Assembly (NCBI GenBank): GCA_023014365.1
Contig: JAEBUN010000022.1
Coordinates: forward strand, 1-64,000
Direction of reading: 5' to 3'
DNA from: Lepiota brunneoincarnata
Taxonomy: Eukaryota; Basidiomycota; Agaricomycetes; Agaricales; Agaricaceae
DNA length: 64,000 bases
The translations under genes and the position numbers were made by a program. This document shows positions 1-10,169 of the stretch, piece after piece. The notes below the pieces were generated by a model. It did no database searches and was not told the origin of the DNA. It worked only from the letters and a program-made list of their open reading frames with translations. Within the stretch, counting starts at the first letter, position 1. Each line of letters begins with the position of its first letter.

Positions 1-3000
1 CATAACACCTCAGGTGGCATATCCGTGATTTTCGTGACCGGTATCGTGCGAAGATCGCGTGGGTGATAAGGGACGAGCCGGAAGGCTGCAAAGCGAAGCT
101 TGGAGATTGAGCCATCAAGCTCGGCAAGAATGTATGATCCTCCAGTTGTCTTCCTGAGTACCATGAGTGGCCCGTAATACCTAGGCTTGGTCTTGCTGCC
201 CACATCGTGGTCGTATCGTGAATTTCTGACCAAAACGAGAGAGCCAGGTGAGAAATCGAAGTTCCAAATTGAATTAGAATACTTCTCGTTGAACTGTCGT
301 ATAGACTCGAAACGAGCCTTGAGTACCATATCCTTAACCTTTGTCAGGTCCTGTGGCCGCTTTTGAAGCTGAATTGCCCGGGCTGCAAGGAGATCGGCTG
401 TTGAGAGGGGCTTGGTGAGATTTGGTGCGAGGTATGTAGCTTCAGCGAGATCGAAGGGAAGGAGGGGTTCGATGCCATGTGCTATGTAATAAGGTGAGTA
501 CCCCGTAGATTTTTGAATGGATACTCGTTCAGCCCAGAAAACGGAGGGTGCTACTGTAGTCCATCTTTTCTCGTCTCCCTCAGCTGCCTTTACCAAGGCC
601 TCTCGGACATCAAAATGTCGACGCTCCACGGGACCATTCGCTTGAGAGTTGTAGGGTGAGATCCGGATGTGATTTATCTTGTATTTTTGTGCAAGGAATT
701 CGACTGCTTGTACGAAGGCGGGGCCATTGTCAGTTACTATTTCTTCGATAGCGCCCCATCTGCAGAGGATATCTTCAAAAACAAAGGTTCCAAGGGTTCG
801 GGCATTCTCGAGACGAAGCATTCGCCACTCGGGGTATGAGGATAGGGAGCAACGTGCGCGGACGATGTAGCGGTAGCCATTTGACTTTGGCATGAACATT
901 GTGTCTATGTAAGCTTTTCGGAAGAGGGTGAATGGGGTAGGGACCGTAGGGGGGATATAGAAATGATGGGAAAGTCTTGTCTGGCACTCGTGGCATGTTT
1001 GGATGTACCAGCGTACGTCCTGGTCGAGATGTGGCCACCAGAACCGTTCCAGAAGTCGTATGCGGACAGTGAAGATCCCCTTGTGTCCCATTTCATCATG
1101 GGCCTGACGGATGAGCTTGTAGCGATTTTTCTCGGGTACCACCAGCTTGTGCTTCATCTTTAAGTCCTTCTTCCAAAGCCTGCCGTCTCGCATGAAAAAA
1201 CCCGATGCAAATCGAATAAATCGTTTGAAGGCATCGTCAGCCTTGTCCAGAGGTCGTATGGGATCACTGAGGAACGCTTGAACTTGTTTGAGCTCAAGAT
1301 CGCGAAGTTTTGCCTTATCCGAGCGAGGGATGGTGGGAGGAGATGATGTAGAGGGAGGAGAGGTTTCGCTTGAAAGGATTTCAATGTTTGCTGACCTGGG
1401 AATGATGTTGGAGGGTGTAGGATACCCAAGGGAGTACACGGATGCTTGAAGCGTTCCGATTTCATTCAAAACTTCGATAGCGAATGTGTTTGAGGCCCAA
1501 GGCCACCAGGAATCGTTGGAGGGTGCAGAGGGGTGATGAGGGCATGAATTGCTGAATGAGTTTGCAGAGTCGATCCATTCTTCGTAGTCGTCATTGATTT
1601 CAGGGTCTTCTGGGGCTCGGGGGCGTCGTGATAGACCATCTGGGCCATGTTCCTTGCCAGGAATATGCCTAAGTCGAAAATCAAATAGCAGAATCGCCGA
1701 AATCCAGCGGTTGACAGCTGCAGAAGGTTGGATATCTGGATTGTTAATCATACCCTTGATATACTTCGCGTCAACCTCCACAACCAAGTTCCCCACCCCA
1801 ATAATCCATATCCTGACATCCTTCAATGCTCGAAATAGCCCAAATAGCTCTAGCTTAGCTTGAGAGTACCGGGATTCACGTTCGTTGAGGGTGATTGACC
1901 CAAATCTTGATGGGTATCGCTTTGTATCGTCCCCTAGTTGTGAAAGGATGTATCCAACTGCGATTTTCGATGTATCAACACCTAAGATGACCTCGTTAGC
2001 ACTTGTATAATCAATGGCTCGTATGCATGGCGAGTTTCTTGCTAATTCTTTCAACACATCCATTGCAGCTCGTTCTGCATTCCCAAATTCGAAATCTACT
2101 CCTTTCTTCATCAATTTGACCAGGGGTCGCGAGATTGCTGCAAAATCTTGAAGAAAAATGCGAAAAGTACCAAGGGTGCCGAGAAACCCTCGGACCTCAG
2201 TGACAGTGGAGCATGGGGGCCAATCAAGGACCTTTTGGATCCGTGAGGTGTCGGGAAGTCGTCCCTCATATGTACATAGATGTCCCACCACAACGGCTGA
2301 TGGAGTGCAGAAGCGAGATTTTGGCCCTGAAAATGTTCCTCCAGCATGCTTGATCCGTTGTATAATTCGGTTGACATTCTGGAGATGTTCCCATACGAAA
2401 CGTCGAACTCCAGGATTCTCGGCTATGGTCTCGTAGCCATCATTGATTTCGTATCGCGTTTTCGGCCCTTTAATTGGGACATCGTCGACAAAGGGAAGGG
2501 CAGTATGTGGGATTTCATCCTGGAGGAGGAACGTGAGATCACCTTGCTGAATTTGCATTGAGTTGGTGTATCCCATGGGGATCGAGGTGAGGCGTAGAGT
2601 CCCAAGAGGAGATTGAAATGTGGTAAGATCACGAGATTCAGGTGCTAGAGCACGCTGGTCAAAGCCAACAAAGAGATCAAATATCCCGTAGCATCCACGA
2701 CCGCCAAAGGACTCAGCGTATGTCTCTACAATTGGTGGAACTCCTGCATCCTTGATCGTGATGGCATTGAGGGGCTGGAGATCATGTACAAGCCTAAGTG
2801 ATTTGCCATCCTTTTTGAGCACACAGAACCATCGCGATCGATAGGACAAGTTTGAAGGCTCGTAAACACCTCCGGCAATCTTTGCCTTGATGACCTCGAC
2901 TACTCGTTGGAAGTTTCCAGGAGGGATGGGTATGTTTCGGAGCGACCAGGGGACATGTTCGATGGTGGGTATAACAATGGGATCAAAATATTCACTTGAG

Positions 3001-3524
3001 AACTTGCCCTTCTCGTCTTCGCTCCATGCGAACCCAAGTTCCTGGGTTCTGATTAGGTAATGGATCAATTTCTCTTCTTCGGGCCATAGGAACCCATCTG
3101 GGTTAACATCCATTGCTGTCTTGCGCTCGAGTGTGTAGCGAGAACCAGGGGAAAAGTTGGGTGGAAAAATAGGAAGGGTAGGAATATTTTCGAGAGGGTC
3201 TGTGGGAATCCGGCGGATGATTCGGTAATCTTCAGGAAGTGTAGTAGCTACTGGCTTGATTCGGTTGGCAACTTTCTTATAGGCATGGTTTGAGACTGTG
3301 TGGTTATAATGTGAGATTTCTGATAAGTTGATTTCATATATTTCTCGAGGCTGATGTAAAGGGGGGAATGGAGTACTTGTGAACGCGATTGGTGAGATCA
3401 TGGACAGGGACAGGTTGATGGTGGAATTAGGAACATTCTGATGGGAAGGTGTGTTGTGTGTGTGGGAATTGGGTAAGGCTATGCTATCTCCTCGACTATG
3501 GTGAGCCGAATCATCGATATCTAA
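1..3524 (-). CDS. pol: Gypsy-1 pol: RT, RNase H, integrase (partial)
   Basis: Polyprotein that copies element RNA into DNA and integrates it. Codons whose lowest coordinate is divisible by 3 stay in frame from 3522 to the window edge; I checked this at both ends and at the RT region, and no complete ORF in that frame is present. Visible along the frame: an RT entry region with YRSRWFCV (about 2850-2820), the catalytic FVDD box in LPFVDDVPIKG (near 2490-2460), RNase H with VDTSK and ERESRYSQAKLELFG (about 1980-1840), the integrase HHCC region ending TCHECQ (near 1000-980), integrase D-D-E as YIDTM, VTDNGPAF and GPVERRH (about 910-630), and a C-terminal [12 protein letters not shown] strand region (about 150-100) matching the end of Gypsy-2 pol. 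It is entered by -1 frameshifting from gag-protease. No stop is seen before base 1, so the last residues are missing. Confidence 0.9.
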
Positions 3525-3530
3525 AAACCC
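3521..3530 (-). promoter_or_regulatory. -1 ribosomal frameshift site at the gag-pro/pol junction
   Basis: On the minus strand the gag-protease frame ends TCG GGT TTT TAG. G GGT TTT fits the X XXY YYZ slippery consensus exactly, directly before the UAG stop. The -1 frame reads GGG TTT TTA GAT and stays open into pol. The position and exact heptamer support programmed -1 frameshifting. I did not find or test a downstream stimulatory structure. Confidence 0.75.
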
Positions 3531-5843
3531 GAGTTAGACTGGGCAGGAGCCCGAGTTCTCACCATGGTGGGGATTGTGATAGTTTCTTGGGTATTAGGAT
3601 CGAGGAGGGTGATGTGTGAGTCGCCGTTGGAGTAATGATGTGTCCGGGCCTGGGTCAGGGTAAGGAATGGTCGTCCTAGCAGCATTTCATAAGGTGTGTT
3701 CTCAAAGACCTGGACTTGGATATAAAAGATGCTGCTCCCTATACGAACAGGAAGGTCTCGCAGTAGGCCTAGAGTCAGTTCCTTGGTGGCGTTAGCAGAC
3801 TCCATCATGATACTTTGATCCCTAAGGAGAGGCAAGCCTAGTTTCTCCCAAATATCGCGTCGGATTCCAATAACTTGTGATCCCTCATCCAGAATAGCCT
3901 CCACCATGACCTTTTCATCAAGTACCAGAGGAATTGTCCGAAGTTCTTCGACCGGATTGGCCACAATGAGGGGATTTGAGGGAGGGGAGAGATGCTGATG
4001 GACAAATGAAGATGGGATTGTTCTGTCATTGTTTCCAGCATTTTCGAGCGAGGAAGTCGTAGCTGAGAGTCCAGTGGGCACCCTGTGAGTGGTAACTTGG
4101 TCTTTGATATGTTTCCTGACCTCTGGAGCAATAGCAAAGAGCTCTCTCTGGGTGAGAGTGACTGGACCATCCAAACTTCGTTGTATGACATTTTGGACTG
4201 TCTGGGGGTCCTCAATTGGTGCTGCGAATCGATATTGCTGATTTTGCGAATGGGAATCGGGTATGGGAGCATTGGGATGGAAAGGTTTCAAAGGGGGGTT
4301 CGTTTTCGAGGCAGGAGCATGTGGAACGATTGCTGGAGCATTCTGGGAGGCACTGGGCCTGTTAGAGATGGGTTTGGGAATTGTTGGCGAGTTTTTGGCT
4401 CTTCCTACATTCCCTGTGCGCTTTTTGATCTCTTCCTGTCGTTTCATAGTGGCTAATGCAATCGCTTCAAGTCTAGCAAGCTCCTCCTCGTCCTGGGAGG
4501 CATGAGAAGTGGAATATGGCATGGTGGATGGTACAGGAGCATTTAACGAGCTGGGGTTGGTAGGTTGTGATGGATAGACTTGCAGGATATTTGCTTGGGC
4601 TGTGGCAGTCGATGGTGAGCGGTTTCTATGCCAGTTATCGATCCTTTCCTTCATATTTCGACCAGGAGCAACCTGGGGCGAGGCCTGTGTGCCGTCAAGC
4701 ATACAAACACGATTAGTGTTGTCCCGAATGCATAATCCACGACGGATGTAGTCATCAAGTCCAGGGCAGTGTCTGAACATATGCTCAGTGCTGGAACAGA
4801 AGCCACATGGCCAGGTCTGTCGGTTCTGCTGGGGATTTTGGTGGAATGAAGGCTGATATGGGGGCTGGGAGGTGTTACGGACAGGGCCAGCAAGTTTTCC
4901 AGCAAGACGGTTTAAAAACGCGTCAGAGGTCAAGATCTGTTCAATCGAGGACATGTCAAAGGTCTGGCGTGGTGACGAAAGTGCAGGAGCAGCAGGGGGA
5001 AGGGAATATGGTGATACTGGTGATAAGGTAAAGGCATTTCCGGTCATCGTTCCTTCAAGCAGAAAGCGTGCTGCTTGCTCAACATCTGAGACATTCCAGG
5101 GCTCATCGATGGGATGCCTGGGGTCTTGGATACGTAGCTGGGTGCGGAGTTGCTGCCGGAATTCGATATGAAAACCCCCAATGAAGAGCTTGTTGCATTC
5201 TCGTCGTGATATGAGGTCACGGTTGAGTAGCCAGGTCGATTTGGTGACGAATTCCCGATAATATTCACCAAATTGAAGACGGTCTCGCATAGGCATAGCA
5301 GCATGTCGTTCCACGAAGAGTTCGAAGTCTGTAACATTATAACGTGCGTCATCTTCGGCTCCTGGATACATGGACATGATATCTAATTTGAAACGGACCC
5401 AGCTTCCACCCATGGCCGATGGTCGGCTCCTCCAGATGTCATAGTGTTGTCCATCTAGATAGCTGATAGTATGGGTAATCTGCTCCATATCGGTGAGTCC
5501 ACATTCTCGAGCTAGCATTTCTACTTCCTCAAAGAATCGTCGGAGTGATTGTGGGTGTCCGTCAAATTTCGGAGCATTTCGATCATAGCGAGAGGGCATA
5601 TGGCGTATTTGGGGAGCATGGATAATGTATGGAGCTGGCTGGGGAAGGGGTGCTGGTGGGTTGGCTGGTGGGTTGGCTGGTGGGTTAGGGAAGTGAGCTG
5701 GACCAAAAGCTGGTGGCGGTACTCCAGGTCCAATATGGAAATGTTGAGGTTGGTATGCGGGGGGGGCCATTTGCTGGTTGTTGGGGCACCTGAGGAGGAT
5801 TTCCTGCTGGTGCGTTATCTGCTGGGATTTGTAATTCAGCCAT
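3521..5843 (-). CDS. gag-pro: Gypsy-1 gag-protease polyprotein
   Basis: Gag with a fused retropepsin, the structural core and maturation enzyme of Gypsy-1. The long frame (5869-3521, 782 codons) contains a proline-rich N-terminus, a gag helical region, a CCHC zinc knuckle (C-G-F-C...H...C, near 4805-4765), and a protease whose active site reads ILDEGSQVIGI (about 3905-3870) instead of the usual D-S/T-G. The natural start is probably ATG at 5843-5841 (MAELQIPADNAPAGNPPQ), which is one frame off the main ORF. The two frames meet at a run of eight C (plus-strand G at 5759-5766); seven C would make one continuous reading frame. The fallback in-frame ATG is at 5770. The ORF ends SNSGF at the slippery site. 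Either the homopolymer is a real disabling indel or a sequencing artefact. Confidence 0.85.
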
Positions 5844-5894
5844 GAGCTTATTGAGATATCAAGTAACAATTTTAAATTGAAATGGTTTTGAAGC

Positions 5895-5912
5895 CCCTCG
5901 CGGTGGGCTCCA
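5895..5912 (-). other. Gypsy-1 primer-binding site
   Basis: Minus-strand sequence TGGAGCCCACCGCGAGGG begins 2 nt inside the predicted LTR end. Starting with TGG it is complementary to a tRNA 3' end (...CCA). The same sequence occurs at the same place in both Gypsy-2 copies. The tRNA would have U before CCA; its identity was not determined. Confidence 0.7.
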
Positions 5913-5914
5913 GT

Positions 5915-6585
5915 TGAAGAGAACTCGACTCCTCAGCACGTGAAAAGCGCCGAAACGAAACCGAAACACAAACGAAACACGATCGAAACAGCGCTAACAC
6001 GAACAAACAAAGGGGCGAGTGTGGTTGGCGAAACAACCACTGGGCTTCGAAAACCAAGAAAGACAAGTTATATGTGAGAGAGCGAGAGAGAGAGGGAGAA
6101 TGAGACTGAGAGGGAGTTTTTGGGTCCTATATTGACTGCCGAGCTCATAAGTGAGCTCGGAACTTTATATACAAGTAAATTATTGTACTAGCTATGTTTT
6201 CTGTACTGAAACGGATCGAAAAATCGAGAGATAATTATACTAGAACAAATCTGGAGAATAAGGAACGTGAAACAGGAGAGATTGTGAAGTTTTCACGACT
6301 ACGTTAACAGGGAAATGGGAAAACAGAATAGAAAAGATGAAAGGGGTGGTATGCGAGGCTCAGAGGAGTCTATATATGGGGAGAAAACTTATGCTATGGT
6401 TCAAGTTCAGGGAAAGGAATAGAAAAGTAGTGAAAATTTATTTGTTAGGGAATGTAAGAGGTTTCGAGTGAAAGGGATATGTCGCGAAATGATAACGGCT
6501 TTGTTCAGCTGGGCGCTCCGAGTTTCTTGATCCGAGTTTGGATTTCGGGTTCCGAGTTTGGGTTCCGAGTCCTACGAGAGGTGGC
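5915..6585 (-). repeat. Gypsy-1 5' LTR (outer edge estimated)
   Basis: The inner edge is well placed: plus-strand TGAAGAGAAC starts right after the PBS, giving an LTR that ends ...CTTCA on the element's strand. The outer edge is uncertain and was put near 6585, where plus-strand GGTGGCA would give a TGCCACC start. A TATA box lies inside. The other LTR is outside the window, so the boundary cannot be confirmed. Confidence 0.5.
6139..6172 (-). promoter_or_regulatory. Gypsy-1 LTR TATA box followed by hairpin
   Basis: On the minus strand TATATAAAG (6172-6164) is followed three nucleotides later by a perfect 9-bp inverted repeat, CCGAGCTCA / TGAGCTCGG (6160-6139, 4-nt loop). The TATA box is a plausible LTR promoter. 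The hairpin would lie at or just before the transcription start. A second AT-rich TATA-like stretch is at about 6371-6376. Confidence 0.5.
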
Positions 6586-8992
6586 ATAAGGCAGCCTTTG
6601 CAGGTGTAGCCGCTTGCCCACCTCTACACACTCCATCTCTCCTGGTGAATGACCCCTTGACTCGTAGTGGAGGTTTAGAGCAGTACGGTTACCGACCGGC
6701 GCCAGGTCTATTTCTGGCAGATGCCATGGGCCATGGGACCGCGTGACGCCCCTGTGCGATACGCAACAAGTCAGTTGTCGGTGGGGGGATGTGTGACCCT
6801 CCTTCCCTCCTTCCGAGAAAATCGTACAGGGATGAGATTCGACAGCATATCCCTCTCATCAGCAAAATTACACATACCCTTTCGACGCTTACAAAAGGGG
6901 AAATAAGCGGAGAAGGGTCCAAAGGGTTGACCCTTTCCCAACTTATGCCCCCTAACTTTTGTGAGTGGACTAAAAGGGTTGAAAGGGGACCACCATGCAC
7001 ATGAGACATGCTTCTGATTAATACTATATATTAATATGAAGTACAGCACTGAGCTGTGACGAAGGGGAATAAAAGGGGAAGGGACCAGAATGGAGAGGAG
7101 AGCTGTGGAGTAAGGGTCTTCCAACGAGAATGAGCCAAAAATGCAAGAGGAACGGATCAAATGTGACGGAGGAAGGGTGTGTGATTTTGCTGATGCTTTG
7201 TTCAAAAAAAAAAGAAAAGAAAAGAAAAAGAAAAGCTTCTCCAATCCAGTCTGAAGGATAGGTTAGGCTACCTTGGGATTTCCAAGGATCTTGATTTTGA
7301 CCGTCCACTTCATCTTCTTGGCTAGGGGGAGGAGGGTTAATGAGCTCTGGGTAAAGATAAGGCTCAAGCGCACAGCCCCCAACTATTATATGTTCTTGAT
7401 AATAGACATTGCTTTGACAGTGGCGAGAAGGAACGCAGTGCGGCCCCGCGCTTTGCGCTTTTAGCAACGTCAGGGTGCTTTTCTGAGATTTCGCTCTGCC
7501 GTGGTTGGGGAAGAGGGTGAAAAAAATTTGAAAAAAAAGAGTCCACACCACCAAAACGCCTCACGCCTTTTTCGAATTCATCGCACCCCCAAGAGACCCC
7601 TTCCAATCGGAAATTGATCCTAAGAATAGCGAGGATCCCAGCGGAGCTACTGTGGTACTAGAAGATCATTCTTTCATCACTCTACTACATCGCAAAATGC
7701 GGTGATCAATTTGCAAGTTCCGCATTCAGGAGTAATGGATCGATGGCCGCTTGGCCCCGCTGCTGCTCTACCGGCACACCGACACGACGAGATCGGCACA
7801 GAAGAACGACTGATAGAGACTCCTGGATGAAGAGAAGGCACTTGGCCCCACCCATCCTTCTCGAGGGTACCCCGAGTTCTGGGTTCTAATCCTAATATTA
7901 ATCATTCCAAGTATAGACCATATTCAACAGCACGAAGCTTCCATTGAGGCCCTCAAGGGTACAAATCTTATCAGTGATCCTTACACATGATGACGACCGC
8001 GCATCCAGGGAACAAGACGATTCGTGTCCTGGCCACTACCGGGCCAGTTCGACTGGGTGTCACAGGGAACAATATGGGAGTAAATATATTATTGTGTGAC
8101 CAGAGTGCTGAGGTATATGGACCACGAAATCCAAAAAAAGAAACTGATGATCTTGGGCCTTCATCAAAAGCAGGCCTGACGCTTTGGTCGGCAACCGTAA
8201 CCGGTCCTATCGAGGGGTACTGGGCTCGGTACCCGTTGATGTTTCAGCACAACCCCTGCAGCAGTTGGAAATTTTAAGGTCTTCTTCCCAAATAATTAGA
8301 ATCTGGTCAGCGTATCATCTATTATTAATAAACCTTATCTGGCTGATCTGCGTCATGGATCCCTTCGGCAGGTCTCAGGTGGCCGGGCACTTTTTGTATT
8401 TTATAATTCTCGATTTTCACCCTGGCAATTCGTAGACATTGCCAGAAACATAACGAGTAGGTAGAACACAGTATATTAGATTGAGACAGCAAGGAAGGAT
8501 TTTGCGATCACTATTTTCATCAAGACGTTCCGATCTTTGTGATTTCCCGGCATCAACGAAGGGACGGATCGGATCTGTTCTGGCGCATGTGATTCTAAGT
8601 GTAGCTTTGCCCCGGAACCCTTACGAACCTCCCGCGAAGGCTAACTATGAGGCTGACCCCTGGATATTTCATCAACTCCACCACCACCTTCAGTTACTAA
8701 CGAAGTTGGTGACCCTTTTTGCCTTGCCCTCCCGCCTTTCCCTTCCTCTTTCCGAGTTAGTGCCCTGTGAGGGGGTGAAACACGCCCACGCGACTTATTC
8801 TACTTTTCGTAGCTAATTGTCTCGATTTCGTAGTACAAACCCGGGTACTCGAGCACCCCGCTAGCAGTAGTTCCACCCCCCTCCTTAGTACTCGTCCTCC
8901 CTCTCGCTTCTCGGATCCACCGTCCTTACTCTTTATCCCCTAACTGCACTCACTTCTTCTCACTCAAAAAAGAAAGAAGTTTTTTTCATATC
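6586..8992. other. No supported gene; low-complexity and unassigned DNA
   Basis: About 2.4 kb between the Gypsy-1 LTR and the module-gene array. Open frames here are short, overlap on both strands and lack recognisable domains or matching splice sites. It contains an A/G-rich tract (7204-7235) and pyrimidine-rich stretches (about 8700-8990). A minus-strand open stretch at 7606-7024 has a vaguely protein-like charged composition, but I could not assign it to a family and do not call it a gene. Confidence 0.5.
7204..7235. repeat. A/G-rich simple repeat
   Basis: A 32-bp tract of A interrupted by single G (AAAAG/AAAAAG units), a simple-sequence tract. On the minus strand it is a CTTTT tract. Confidence 0.85.
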
Positions 8993-9100
8993 CTCATCGT
9001 TAGGAGCTAAGGTAACTATGTACAAATGTGCTACTTAAATACCGTATGAAATGTGTGAAGGGCCGGATTCTGCGCACAGGCAACTTTCCTCCCTCACAGC
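8993..9100 (+). repeat. Dispersed repeat, inverted partner of 31390-31500
   Basis: This about 108-bp segment (from CTCATCGTTAGGAGCTAAGG to CTTTCCTCCCTCACAGC) matches the reverse complement of 31390-31500 with scattered differences, including an exact block ACAAATGTGCTACTTAAATA. It sits just before the first module gene, and its partner lies at the end of copy B. In copy A the corresponding position (about 21785) lacks the repeat, so the right partner is an insertion. Confidence 0.7.
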
Positions 9101-9130
9101 CCTTGGCCGAATGGTCGTCTCTGCATGTAG

Positions 9131-9219
9131 CTATATAAGGCAGACGGGGGGGACCTGTCTGCGGGAGCTGCTAAACTATATAAGGCAGACGGGGGGACCT
9201 GTCTGCGGGAGCTGCTAAA
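9131..9219 (+). repeat. Two tandem 44-45-bp units, each with TATA-like box and hairpin
   Basis: Unit 1 (9131-9175) and unit 2 (9176-9219) are identical apart from one G in a G-run. Each starts CTATATAAGGCAGAC and contains an inverted repeat GCAGAC / GTCTGC around a G-rich loop. They lie 180-265 bp before the start codon of the first module gene. A duplicated promoter-like segment is possible, but the nearer TATA at 9327 is better spaced. Confidence 0.75.
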
Positions 9220-9326
9220 ACCGTTCACACAATCCGGCGCCTCCAAGGCTATGGAACCATTAGCGGAAACCAGGCAATCTGGAACAAACTTGCGAATCAT
9301 TGATATAGCTAGTAATGGTGGTTTTG

Positions 9327-9333
9327 TATAAAA
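9327..9333 (+). promoter_or_regulatory. TATA box of module gene P1
   Basis: TATAAAA followed by a CT-rich stretch (about 9345-9390) and then ATG at 9396: the spacing expected for a basidiomycete promoter. This supports the 9396 start over the in-frame ATG at 9315, which lies upstream of the TATA box. Confidence 0.5.
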
Positions 9334-9395
9334 CTCTAGCTTCCAGCATACCCTCACCTCTCCTTCCACTTCCCTTCTCGTCCAAGTATCTCGCT

Positions 9396-10169
9396 ATGGC
9401 CTCAGAGGCTGGTATCACAATCGAATATGCAGTGTTTAACATACACAATGATGTGACAGACAGTTCTGTGCAGGTCATGGGAGGGTCGGTCAAGGATGTG
9501 CGAGTTTCGCCCAACAATTCAGGGCAGAACCACAAACTATCTAGTAAATATCATTCAGGCCATTCCTCTTGCCCACATGAATTGCTGATCACCCCGCCAG
9601 TCCCCTCAGCCCGCAAAGATGAGTGGAACGACGGAGTTTATACTCCAGAGCCCCCACAAGGTGACTCATGCCCACCCCCCGAGTTTTTGAGAAAGGTCCT
9701 CACACAGCTAGTCCGTGGTTCAGAGTGCCTGCCGTGGGCAGGTGCGCGTGGGGGCGGGCCTCCTCCATCTCTTCCAATACCCTTACCCTTTCAGCCGCAG
9801 GACGGTGCCCCGTCTCCTCCTTTTCCAATACCCCAACCCTTTCAGCCGCTGGACGAGCCTCCCCCGCCTCCTCCAACACCCTTTCAGCCGCGGGAGGTGC
9901 AACCACAAGAAACGGGACCACTTCCAGGAGACGTGGCAGCCGCCCCAATCATCAATCCTCCGGGGAGCTGGGTTCCACTACTTGATGAGCGGGCTGAACC
10001 GAGTTGCGACACCCCGACGCTTCCGGGTTCACCTAGTCTAGCGCCGTTGCCTGAGGATCTATTGGCCGTTGGAGGCCAGAACCCTCTTAACCCGAAATGC
10101 TGGCTGGCTCTGTTACTACGCTGTGTGAAGTACTTCCTGCCTGCCCTCGAGTCTATCTTCGAATGCTGA
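9396..10169 (+). CDS. Module gene P1: one PNNS module plus proline-rich tail
   Basis: An unassigned 257-aa protein encoded by one exon. Residues about 10-45 are one copy of the local repeat module (S-S-V-Q-V ... V-K-D-V-R-V-S-P-N-N-S-G-Q). Residues about 60-215 are proline-rich and probably disordered, with three near-repeats ending PFQP (LPFQPQD, QPFQPLD, TPFQPRE). The C-terminus is hydrophobic (CWLALLLRCVKYFLPALESI) and could be an amphipathic helix or short membrane segment. The start ATG at 9396 follows a TATA box and CT-rich leader; an in-frame ATG at 9315 is the alternative. It is the first gene of the array and the only one without a clear duplicate. The function is unknown: modular architecture is seen directly, any role is not. 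Confidence 0.65.
   Translation: MASEAGITIEYAVFNIHNDVTDSSVQVMGGSVKDVRVSPNNSGQNHKLSSKYHSGHSSCPHELLITPPVPSARKDEWNDGVYTPEPPQGDSCPPPEFLRKVLTQLVRGSECLPWAGARGGGPPPSLPIPLPFQPQDGAPSPPFPIPQPFQPLDEPPPPPPTPFQPREVQPQETGPLPGDVAAAPIINPPGSWVPLLDERAEPSCDTPTLPGSPSLAPLPEDLLAVGGQNPLNPKCWLALLLRCVKYFLPALESIFEC

Larger units (their letters stand above)
1..6585 (-). mobile_element. Gypsy-1: partial Ty3/Gypsy LTR retrotransposon
   Basis: This is a minus-strand LTR retrotransposon cut by the left window edge. Reading right to left there is a 5' LTR (about 6585-5915), a primer-binding site (5912-5895), gag-protease (5843-3521) and pol (3524 to beyond 1). The pol order protease, RT, RNase H, integrase places it in Ty3/Gypsy (Metaviridae-type). 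The 3' end of pol and the 3' LTR lie outside the window, so LTR divergence and target-site duplication cannot be read. The right boundary is an estimate: no second LTR is available, and the edge was placed at a plausible TG start on the minus strand. It shares its PBS sequence with Gypsy-2 further right but is a different family: it lacks the TAAGCTTA motif typical of Gypsy-2. Confidence 0.9.

Noticed and set aside
775..2632. Several short minus- and plus-strand ORFs inside Gypsy-1 pol
   Set aside because: They lie in frames other than the continuous pol frame and encode nothing recognisable; they are shadows of pol.
7024..7606. Minus-strand open frames resembling a small gene
   Set aside because: Composition is partly protein-like, but the frame runs through a poly-A/G tract, there is no matching start context or domain, and no duplicate to test it.
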